A stretch of DNA of 64,000 bases from Rubrivirga sp046845755 (GTDB lineage Bacteria > Bacteroidota > Rhodothermia > Rhodothermales > Rubricoccaceae): the NCBI RefSeq assembly GCF_046845755.1, contig NZ_CP177357.1, positions 2,666,001 to 2,730,000 on the forward strand. The letters are read 5' to 3'. Of this stretch, positions 1 through 6,184 are shown in pieces. Position 1 is the stretch's first letter, and each line of letters starts with the position of its first letter. A program made the position numbers and the translations under genes. The notes beneath the pieces were generated by a model. It saw only the letters and a list, made by a program, of their open reading frames with translations, was not told the DNA's origin and ran no database searches.

Positions 1-438
1 GCCGAGCAGGCCTACGACAAGGCGCTCCAGGTCAAGAAGGCCTTTATGCGCGAGCGCGAAAAGAAGATCGGTGAGGCCAAGGAGGCCTTGCGCGCGCACG
101 AGCGCGCCAAGTGGCAGGCCAAGATCGCCGACACGCTCGAGCAGTTCGAGGTCGCCGGCGTCGACTCGACGCACGACGAGATGGTCCGCCGCGTCAACGA
201 GCAGTCGGCCAAGAACGAGGCGCGCATGGAGATGGCCCTCGACTCCATCGACACCGAGTCGATGCAGATCGAGGAGGATGCGCAGGAGCTCCAGGCCGCC
301 GAGCTCGTCAAGCAGTTCAAGCTGGAGATGGGCATGAACGAGCCGGCCGAGGCCGCGCCCGCCCCCCAGATTCAGATCCCCGAGGCCGACGCCCCCGTCG
401 ACGCCCCGGCCGAGCGCGACCGCCAGCGGACCCAGTAG
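1..438 (+). CDS. PspA/IM30-family protein, 3' end (partial)
   Basis: The reading frame is open from the first base, so the gene begins upstream of the window; 145 residues are visible. They are a charged, heptad-rich helix with Lys/Glu/Ala blocks and the stretch RAKWQAKIADTLEQFE, which resembles the C-terminal helices of PspA/IM30 membrane-stress proteins. Those proteins oligomerise on the inner face of the cytoplasmic membrane. The last 30 residues are a Pro/Ala-rich tail (PAEAAPAPQIQIPEADAP), longer than usual for the family. Two further coiled-coil proteins follow on the same strand, the second with membrane segments, as expected of a membrane-maintenance cluster. The family call rests on helix pattern and length only. 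A generic coiled-coil protein cannot be excluded. Confidence 0.6.
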   Translation, partial: AEQAYDKALQVKKAFMREREKKIGEAKEALRAHERAKWQAKIADTLEQFEVAGVDSTHDEMVRRVNEQSAKNEARMEMALDSIDTESMQIEEDAQELQAAELVKQFKLEMGMNEPAEAAPAPQIQIPEADAPVDAPAERDRQRTQ

Positions 439-441
439 ACC

Positions 442-501
442 CGAGGGGTGGAGGGATACAGGACGGAGGGGTCGGCGTACGTCCCCTCGGCCCACCCCTC
501 G
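442..501 (+). promoter_or_regulatory. Hairpin leader upstream of the 522 gene
   Basis: CGAGGGGTGG at 442-451 is the exact reverse complement of CCACCCCTCG at 492-501. An inner pair, GAGGGG at 466-471 and CCCCTC at 483-488, extends the stem. The structure sits between the PspA-like stop and the next start and could be an attenuator, RNA stabiliser or DNA-level element. It belongs to the purine-arm/pyrimidine-arm leader pattern seen elsewhere in the window. Confidence 0.5.
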
Positions 502-521
502 ATCCCACATCCCACACCCCT

Positions 522-1019
522 ATGGACAAGTCCGAATTCGAACGGCTCAAGGCCGAAGAGAAGGCGCACCTCCAGCAGCTCCGCGCCCTCAAGCAGCAGC
601 ACCGCGGCGCCCAGCGCACGGCCTCGACGGCTCGGGCGCTCGGCGCCATGACCGACCGGACCGCCAGCGACAACCTTGACGCGGCGACGGACAAGCTCTA
701 CCGCGACGCCGCGCTCGCCGAGGCCCGCTACGACCTTGCGACCGAGGGCCACGCGCCGGTCACCGGGAATGCCGACGACGTCGACCGGGAGGCGCTCGCC
801 AAGGCCGAGGCCGAGGCGCTCGTCCGCCAGATGAAGGCCCAGATGGGCGGCGGCGGCGACCCGTCGTCGGTCGAGGCCGCCCGCACCGCCGGGACCGACT
901 CGACGCGCGCGCCCGCCGCGCCCGCCGGCGAGAAGTCCATCGGCCGAACGCCGCCCCCGGCCGACGAGCCGCCCCCCGCGGCCGACCGCGACCCCAAGTC
1001 CATCGGCCGCCAGCGCTGA
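522..1019 (+). CDS. Hypothetical coiled-coil protein with repeated KSIGR motif
   Basis: This 165-residue soluble protein belongs to no family I recognise. Residues 1-60 (MDKSEFERLKAEEKAHLQQL onward) are strongly helical and coiled-coil-like. A short acidic helix ending VRQMKAQMGGGGD follows, then a Pro/Ala-rich disordered tail. The pentapeptide KSIGR occurs twice in the tail, once about 25 residues from the end and once at the extreme C-terminus, which suggests a short linear binding motif. The gene lies between a PspA-like gene and a membrane coiled-coil gene, so a role in the same membrane-associated complex is plausible. The start is the only ATG after the hairpin leader and the Shine-Dalgarno signal is weak. 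Confidence 0.6.
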   Translation: MDKSEFERLKAEEKAHLQQLRALKQQHRGAQRTASTARALGAMTDRTASDNLDAATDKLYRDAALAEARYDLATEGHAPVTGNADDVDREALAKAEAEALVRQMKAQMGGGGDPSSVEAARTAGTDSTRAPAAPAGEKSIGRTPPPADEPPPAADRDPKSIGRQR

Positions 1020-1090
1020 TGCGTGATTCGTGATGCGTGGGGGCGCTCCGCCCGGCCCATCACCCATCACTCCTCACTCATCACTCTCCC
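1020..1090 (+). promoter_or_regulatory. Imperfect hairpin leader upstream of the 1091 gene
   Basis: A GTGATGCGTGGGG-type arm at 1020-1042 faces a CCCATCACCCATCACTCCTC-type arm at 1058-1089. The second arm is built from near-repeats of CATCACTC and runs directly to the ATG. Complementarity is good but imperfect. It has the same architecture as the leaders at 442, 2046, 2947 and 8466, with a different sequence. Confidence 0.4.
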
Positions 1091-2023
1091 ATGCCCGACG
1101 AGTCGATCAACTTCACGAAGGAGGCCTTCATGAGCCCCCTCAACCTGGGCTTCCTGATCCTCGCGCTCGTCCTGGCCCTGATGACGGGCGGCGTGGCCGC
1201 GAACGTCCTGCTCGTCTTCGCCGCCGCGGCCGAGCTGATGTACCTCGGCACGCTGCCCCGCAACGAGCGGTTCAAGCGCGCCGTCCGCGCCCGCAAGGTC
1301 GACGAGCGGCGCAAGGCCCCGCGCGACCGCGAGGTCTTCCGGACGCTGGCGAAGGACGACCAGAAGCGCTACGTCCGCTTCCGGAACATGGAGAAGGCGA
1401 TCAAGGACAACTACGCCAAGCTCCCGTACTCGTCGCAGGGCCTGCTCACGGCCCACCTCAACAAGCTCGACGGCCTGCTCGACGCGCACCTCAACCTGCT
1501 CCAGCTCAAGGAGCGTTACGTGCAGTTTGCCCGGCGGACCGGCGAGAACGACATCGTCCGCGCCATCACGGCGCTGCAGAACGAGATGCAGGCCGACCCG
1601 CCCCGCGTCCGCGCCATCAAGCAGCGGCGCCTGGCGATCTTGGAGAAGCGGCTCGACCGGTTCAAAAAGGCCGGCGAGAACCTGGCCATCATCGAGGCCC
1701 AGCTCGAGACCATCGAGGACGTGACGCGCTACGTCTACGAGCAGTCGCTGACGATGCAGAACCCCGAGGAGGTCTCGTTCCAGCTCGACACGCTGATGAG
1801 CGAGGTCGAGGAGACGCAGCACTCGATGGAGGTGCTCGACGAGACCATGGGCATCGGCGGGCTGACCGAGCTCGACCTCGAGGCGTTCGAGGCCTCGCCG
1901 GCCGGCGAGATGGGCCGCGTCGAGGACCGCATCGACGCCGGCCTGCTCGACGACCTCGACGACGTGCTGGGCGACGCCACGGACACCGAGGCCGAGCAGC
2001 GCCGCCGCACCCGGGAGGGGTGA
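1091..2023 (+). CDS. Membrane-anchored coiled-coil protein, PspA neighbourhood
   Basis: This 310-residue protein is not recognised by name. Residues 17-53 form a hydrophobic hairpin (FLILALVLALM, then VLLVFAAAAELMYLG), likely two membrane helices. The rest is cytoplasmic helical coiled coil rich in Arg, Glu and Leu (IKQRRLAILEKRLDRFKKAG), with an acidic tail (LLDDLDDVLGDATDTEAEQ). Such a protein could anchor or partner the PspA-like protein two genes upstream. Start choice is ambiguous. An internal ATG at 1130 has a textbook AAGGAGG at 1118-1124 and would begin MSPLNLGF, one residue group before the first membrane helix. The 1091 start keeps the usual position directly after the leader hairpin. 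Confidence 0.65.
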   Translation: MPDESINFTKEAFMSPLNLGFLILALVLALMTGGVAANVLLVFAAAAELMYLGTLPRNERFKRAVRARKVDERRKAPRDREVFRTLAKDDQKRYVRFRNMEKAIKDNYAKLPYSSQGLLTAHLNKLDGLLDAHLNLLQLKERYVQFARRTGENDIVRAITALQNEMQADPPRVRAIKQRRLAILEKRLDRFKKAGENLAIIEAQLETIEDVTRYVYEQSLTMQNPEEVSFQLDTLMSEVEETQHSMEVLDETMGIGGLTELDLEAFEASPAGEMGRVEDRIDAGLLDDLDDVLGDATDTEAEQRRRTREG

Positions 2024-2045
2024 TGGCTCGCGCCGCTCGCAAGGC

Positions 2046-2157
2046 ATGAGGATCGAGGATTGAGGAACGAGCACGTGCTATTCCCCCTTTCCTTGCCCGG
2101 CAGGCGACGACGACAGGCACCCTCACTCCTCATCCCTGATTCCTCACTCCTGATTCT
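2046..2157 (+). promoter_or_regulatory. Imperfect hairpin leader upstream of enoyl-CoA hydratase
   Basis: A purine arm with GAGGATCGAGGATTGAGG at 2049-2066 is followed at 2119-2155 by a pyrimidine arm made of CCTCACTCCTCAT-like repeats that ends at the GTG start. The arms are largely complementary, and each is internally repetitive. Confidence 0.4.
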
Positions 2158-2940
2158 GTGTCCGACTTCCAGACCCTGACCGCCGAGACCGACGCCGACG
2201 GCATCCTCACGATCACGCTCGACCGCCCCGACGCGCTCAACGCGCTCAGCCAGCGGCTCGTCGCCGAACTGGGCAAGGCGCTCCGGCTGGCGCGCGGCGA
2301 GGACGTCCGCGGCGTCGTCATCACGGGCGCCGGCGAGAAGGCGTTCGCGGCGGGCGCCGACATCTCGGAATTCGCGGGCATGGAGCCGCTCGACGCCCAC
2401 CGCTTCGCCGCGCGCGGGCAGGCCGTGTTCAACAGCATCGAGAACCTGCCCAAGCCGGTCGTGGCGGCCGTCAACGGGTTCGCGCTCGGCGGCGGGTGCG
2501 AGCTGGCGATGGCGTGCCACCTGCGCGTGGCGTCCGAGACCGCCCAGTTCGGGCAGCCCGAGGTCCAGCTTGGCCTGATCGCGGGGTACGGCGGCACGCA
2601 GCGCCTGCCCCGGCTCGTCGGCCGCGGCATCGCGACCGAGATGCTGCTCACCGGCGACCGCGTCTCGGCCCAGCGCGCGTACGAGATCGGGCTCGTCAAC
2701 CGCGTCGTCCCGGCGGCCGACCTCATTGAGACGGCCCGACAGTTCATCCTGACGATCGCCGCGAAGGCGCCCGTCGCCGTGGCCATGTCGCTCCAGGCGG
2801 TCCGCGCGTCCGACCTCCCGCTCCCCCAGGGCCTGCAGCAAGAGGCCGCCCTGTTTGCCCAGTGCGCCGCGACGGAGGACTTCGCCGAGGGCGTGATGGC
2901 CTTCCTGGAACGCCAGCCCCCGGAGTTCACCGGCCGCTAG
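2158..2940 (+). CDS. Enoyl-CoA hydratase/isomerase (crotonase) family protein
   Basis: The protein has 260 residues, the normal length for crotonases, and would hydrate trans-2-enoyl-CoA in the cytoplasm for fatty-acid oxidation or a related pathway. The acyl-CoA-binding oxyanion segments are present: KAFAAGADISEF near residue 65 and NGFALGGGCELAMACHLRVA near residue 105. Both catalytic glutamates are in place, one in GGGCELAM and the other in FGQPEVQLGLIAGYGGTQRL. Translation appears to start at GTG 2158, directly after the leader. No thiolase or 3-hydroxyacyl-CoA dehydrogenase lies nearby, so the exact substrate is open. Confidence 0.9.
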   Translation: MSDFQTLTAETDADGILTITLDRPDALNALSQRLVAELGKALRLARGEDVRGVVITGAGEKAFAAGADISEFAGMEPLDAHRFAARGQAVFNSIENLPKPVVAAVNGFALGGGCELAMACHLRVASETAQFGQPEVQLGLIAGYGGTQRLPRLVGRGIATEMLLTGDRVSAQRAYEIGLVNRVVPAADLIETARQFILTIAAKAPVAVAMSLQAVRASDLPLPQGLQQEAALFAQCAATEDFAEGVMAFLERQPPEFTGR

Positions 2941-2946
2941 CGCGTC

Positions 2947-3015
2947 CGAGGAGCGAGGCACGAGGGGTGAGGGGCGAGTCCCTCATGCCTCGATCCTCAC
3001 TCCTCATTCCTCCCC
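2947..3015 (+). promoter_or_regulatory. Long imperfect hairpin leader upstream of the CorC-like gene
   Basis: The purine arm at 2948-2978 (GAGGAGCGAGGCACGAGGGG onward) and the pyrimidine arm at 2983-3013 (CTCATGCCTCGATCCTCACT onward) are complementary over about 30 positions with a few mismatches and a tiny loop. The second arm ends three bases before the ATG at 3016. This is one of the clearest examples of the leader pattern. Confidence 0.5.
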
Positions 3016-4272
3016 ATGACCGTCTTTCTCATCCTGCTGATGCTGGCGCTGAGCGCGTTCTTCTCGGGCTCCGAGATCGCGTTCGTGACCGCCAACCGGC
3101 TCAAGACGCAGGCGCGCGCGCGCCAGGCGGGCTGGCTGGGGACCGTCGTGCAGGAGTTCATGGACGACCCCGGCACGTTCCTGACGACCACGCTCGTCGG
3201 CAACAACATCGCCCTCGTCGTCTACTCGACGATGATGAGCCTGGCCCTGGAGCCGCCGCTGGCGCGCTTTTTCGGCGGCACCGTCGGGCTCGCGGAGACC
3301 GGCGCGGCCGTGCTCACGACCCAGACCATCATCGCGGCCGTCATCGTGCTCGTCGTCGGCGAGGTCATCCCGAAGTCGCTGCTGCGCCAGCCGCCCATCC
3401 GCGTGCTCTTCCTGCTCGCGGCGCCGCTCAAGCTGACGTACGGCGTGTTCTGGCTGCTCATCAAGGCCGCCGGCTGGGTGAGCGGCCTGTTCGTCCGCAT
3501 CGCCGACGGCGAGGGCACGACGGTCCAGCAGTTCTTGCGCCGCGACTTCGAGCTGGCGATCCGCGAGAGCCGGGAGACGGGCACGCTCGACCTCGACGAG
3601 GAGGAGTCCGAGATCCTGACGAACGTCTTCGAGCTCCGCTCGCTGCGGGTCAAGGACTCGATGATCCCCCGGACCGAGATCCGCGCCGTCGACGAGACGG
3701 CGACCATCGAGGAGGTCCGCCAGATGTTTATCGAGACCGGCTTCAGCCGCCTGCCGGTCTACCACGAAAACGTCGACCGCATCGTCGGCGTCGTCTTGGC
3801 GCACGACCTCTTCCACGCCCCGGAGACGCTCAGTTCCATCCTCCGCCCGGCCCGCGTCGTCCCGGACTCGAAGCCCGCTCGCGACCTCCTGTTCGACTTT
3901 CTGCAGGGCGGCGCCACGCTCGCCGTCGCCGTCGACGAGTACGGCGGGACGGCCGGGATCGTCACGCTCGAGGACCTGCTCGAAGAGCTCTTCGGCGACA
4001 TCCGCGACGAGCACGACGCCGCCGCCGCCCCCATCCGCCGCGTCGACGACCGGACGGTTCTCGTCCACGGGCGCGTCGAGCTGGAGGCGCTGGAGGACGA
4101 GGTCGGCATCGTGCTCGCCGACGGCGACTACGACACCGTCGCCGGCTTCGTGCTCGCCCACGTCGGCAACGTCCCCGACGAGCGCGACGCCTTCGACCAC
4201 GAGGGCTTCCGGTTTACGGTCATCACCGCCAGCCAGAGCCGCATCGACGCCGTCCGCATCGAGCGGCTGTAG
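3016..4272 (+). CDS. CNNM/CBS/CorC_HlyC membrane protein (hemolysin/magnesium-cobalt efflux family)
   Basis: The 418-residue inner-membrane protein has the standard three-part layout. A DUF21/CNNM membrane domain covers roughly residues 1-190 and opens with LILLMLALSAFFSGSEIAF. A CBS-domain pair follows at about 200-325, with MIPRTEIRAVDETATIEEV and VDEYGGTAGIVTLEDLLEEL. A CorC_HlyC domain ends the protein at about 335-418. Family members act in magnesium, cobalt or sodium-coupled divalent-cation transport, and many are annotated as hemolysins without direct evidence. Family membership is secure, but the transported ion cannot be read from sequence. The start ATG at 3016 directly follows the leader hairpin. 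Confidence 0.88.
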   Translation: MTVFLILLMLALSAFFSGSEIAFVTANRLKTQARARQAGWLGTVVQEFMDDPGTFLTTTLVGNNIALVVYSTMMSLALEPPLARFFGGTVGLAETGAAVLTTQTIIAAVIVLVVGEVIPKSLLRQPPIRVLFLLAAPLKLTYGVFWLLIKAAGWVSGLFVRIADGEGTTVQQFLRRDFELAIRESRETGTLDLDEEESEILTNVFELRSLRVKDSMIPRTEIRAVDETATIEEVRQMFIETGFSRLPVYHENVDRIVGVVLAHDLFHAPETLSSILRPARVVPDSKPARDLLFDFLQGGATLAVAVDEYGGTAGIVTLEDLLEELFGDIRDEHDAAAAPIRRVDDRTVLVHGRVELEALEDEVGIVLADGDYDTVAGFVLAHVGNVPDERDAFDHEGFRFTVITASQSRIDAVRIERL

Positions 4273-4370
4273 GCTCGCTGCGCTCGTCGGGACGGGAGGC
4301 TGGGGACCAAGGACGCAGACCGGGTCTGAGCGGTCGTGGTATGGTCCGAACACTCCCTCCCGGCGGCATC

Positions 4371-4644
4371 GGGAGGCCGTCTTACGCGGCTGAGAGGCCA
4401 TCTTACGGGACCGAGACCTCGTCTTACGCCTCCGAGACGTCGTCTTACAGGGACGAGAGGACGTCTTACGGGTCCGAGCGGCCATCGTACAGGGCTGAAA
4501 CACCGCCCTACGGGACCGAGAGGGGCACCTTACTGGCCGCAGAAGCCGCCCTGCAACGGTGAGACCTCGTCTTTCAGAGTCGAGACTCGGTCTGACGAGC
4601 CAGAGGGGTCGTCCGACTGGGCCGAGCACCGAGTCGACACGGAT
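4371..4644 (+). repeat. 21-bp tandem repeat array (about 13 units)
   Basis: The array fills most of the 455-base gap between the CorC-like gene and coaX. Units begin at 4371, 4392, 4413, 4434, 4455, 4476, 4497 and 4518 with exact 21-bp spacing. The phase then slips (4542, 4561) and returns to 21 bp at 4582, 4603 and 4624. The consensus is close to GAGAnnnCGTCTTACGGGnCC, and several units contain the small inverted repeat AGAC-nnn-GTCT. The 21-bp spacing is two DNA helical turns. Read in one frame from ATG 4341 it would encode a 73-residue heptapeptide-repeat peptide (SSYxxEx) ending at 4562. I consider that less likely than a DNA-level function. Confidence 0.8.
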
Positions 4645-4727
4645 GAGCGACGGCCCGGCGGGGCCAAGCAGAGTCCCTCGGCCTCCGTCACCCTCTATCC
4701 TCCCTCCGCCACCCTCCCCCACCCGCC

Positions 4728-5468
4728 TTGCTCGTCCTCGACATCGGCAACTCGTCCGTCAAGGCGGCCGTCTGGCAAAACGGCTGGGGCCCGGTCTCGC
4801 GCTTCGCCTGCGACGGCGCCAGCGGGGAGATCTGGCGCGAGCGGCTCGCGAGCCTGGGACCGGCGAACCGGGGGGCGCTGGCGTCGGTCGTCCCCCACCT
4901 GACGCCCGTGCTGGCGGCGGCTCTCGAGGAGGTCACCGGCGCGCGCCCGTTCGTCGTCACCGCCGAGGCCGCCCTCCCGTTTCGGCTGGCGGTCGCCACG
5001 CCGGACACGCTCGGCGCCGACCGGCTGGCGGCGGCCGTCGCCGCCCACGCCCTCGCAGGGGGCCGCGCGGTGATCGCCGTCGACGCCGGGAGCGCCGTGA
5101 CCGTCGAGGCCGTGTCGGCGGAGCCGGCGTACCTCGGCGGCGCCATCGCGCCGGGCCCCGACCTGCTCCGCCGCTCCCTCGCGCGCGACACGGGCCAGCT
5201 CCCCGACGTGCCGTGGCCGGCCACGCTCGCTCCGGTCGGCGACTCGACGCGGGGCGCTATCCAGGCCGGCCTGGGCGTCCTCTTCGCCGACGGCGTCGCG
5301 GGTTTGGTCGAGCGGACGCGCGACGCGCTCGGCGGCGACGCGCTCGTCGTGGCGACAGGCGGCTGGGCCGAGTGGCTGGCGGCGCACACCCCGGTGGTCG
5401 ACCGCGTCGTCCCGACGCTCGTGCTCGACGGCGTCCGCCAACTGGCCGCTGGGCAGGTCTCGGAGTGA
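4728..5468 (+). CDS. coaX: Type III pantothenate kinase
   Basis: The protein phosphorylates pantothenate, the first committed step of coenzyme A synthesis, in the cytoplasm. The 246 residues match CoaX length. Visible signatures are the N-terminal phosphate loop LVLDIGNSSVKAAV, the TLGADRLAAAVAA segment and the IAVDAGSAVTVEAVS segment followed by YLGGAIAPG. Acidic residues Asp5 and Asp in DAGSA fit the catalytic positions of this actin-fold kinase family. Translation most likely begins at TTG 4728, because any later start would remove the essential first strand. The upstream region is the 21-bp array followed by a pyrimidine-rich stretch (4690-4727). No birA gene, a frequent partner, is adjacent. 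Confidence 0.85.
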   Translation: MLVLDIGNSSVKAAVWQNGWGPVSRFACDGASGEIWRERLASLGPANRGALASVVPHLTPVLAAALEEVTGARPFVVTAEAALPFRLAVATPDTLGADRLAAAVAAHALAGGRAVIAVDAGSAVTVEAVSAEPAYLGGAIAPGPDLLRRSLARDTGQLPDVPWPATLAPVGDSTRGAIQAGLGVLFADGVAGLVERTRDALGGDALVVATGGWAEWLAAHTPVVDRVVPTLVLDGVRQLAAGQVSE

Positions 5469-5553
5469 GCTCCAAGGCTCCAAAACGAGGTGCCCATCGA
5501 TTGTCAATCCCAGCGTTTCCAGTATCTAAGGAGGACCACACCCCGGCACTCCG

Positions 5554-6051
5554 ATGCTCCACGCCAAGGCCGACCTCGTCAAGCGCTTTCTCGCCGCCCT
5601 CATCGACGGGCTCATCGCCGGAGCCATCGGCTGGGTCTTCGGCTGGTTCGGGACCGTGATGGGCGGGATCGGCACGCTCGTCGGGGCCGGCTACATCCTG
5701 GTCCGCGACGGGCTCGACTCGCCCTACGCCGATGGCCGGTCGGTCGGCAAAAAGATCATCGGCCTCCGCCCGGTCCGCTTGGACGGTGGCCCGATGACGA
5801 TCGACGCCTCGGTCCGCCGCAACTGGACGCTGGCGGCGGCCGGCGTCATCTCGGGCATCGGGACCGTGTTGATCGGGCTCGGCCCGCTCGCGCTCTTGGG
5901 CATCCCCGTGCTCATCCTGAGCGGCCTCGTCGGCCTGCTCGGGCTCGTCGAGGCGATCTTGGTCGTGGTCAACGACGAGGGCCGGCGGATCGGCGACAAG
6001 ACGGGCGGGACGCAGGTGATCGAGGAGGCGCCCGTCGCCGAGGCCGTGTAG
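5554..6051 (+). CDS. RDD family membrane protein
   Basis: The 165-residue integral membrane protein begins MLHAKADLVKRFLAALIDG, which contains the RxxAxxID signature that names the RDD family. Hydrophobic helices cover about residues 12-50, 85-110 and 112-140. The motif SVGKKIIGLRPVRLDGG in the middle and DKTGGTQVI near the C-terminus are also typical of the family. Function is unknown in general; some members are implicated in ion or osmotic stress transport. AGGAGG occurs at 5530-5535, about 20 bases before the ATG, which is too far for ordinary ribosome binding. It sits between coaX and dnaX, with its own gap of 85 bases. Confidence 0.8.
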   Translation: MLHAKADLVKRFLAALIDGLIAGAIGWVFGWFGTVMGGIGTLVGAGYILVRDGLDSPYADGRSVGKKIIGLRPVRLDGGPMTIDASVRRNWTLAAAGVISGIGTVLIGLGPLALLGIPVLILSGLVGLLGLVEAILVVVNDEGRRIGDKTGGTQVIEEAPVAEAV

Positions 6052-6104
6052 CCTGCGGCCGCTGCGGGTTGTCCACACGGCCCGCGAGGGCCGGAGCGCG
6101 GCGG

Positions 6105-6112
6105 TACCTTGG
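6105..6112 (+). promoter_or_regulatory. TACCTTGG -7-like promoter box upstream of dnaX
   Basis: The box matches the TAnCTTG pattern found before several other genes here and resembles the Bacteroidota -7 element TAnnTTTG. It lies 72 bases before the dnaX ATG. No clear TTG -33 element is seen at the expected distance. Confidence 0.4.
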
Positions 6113-6184
6113 CAGGGCCGGTCGAGACCGGGCGAGGGCCCCTCGCCTCGCGGTCTCCCGGCGCTCCCCGGACCCGCGACCCTG

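Noticed and set aside
4341..4562. A 73-codon frame encoding a SSYxxEx heptapeptide repeat over the 21-bp array
   Set aside because: A 21-bp repeat keeps any frame open by construction. There is no ribosome-binding site and the array continues past the stop out of frame, so it is reported as DNA repeat only.
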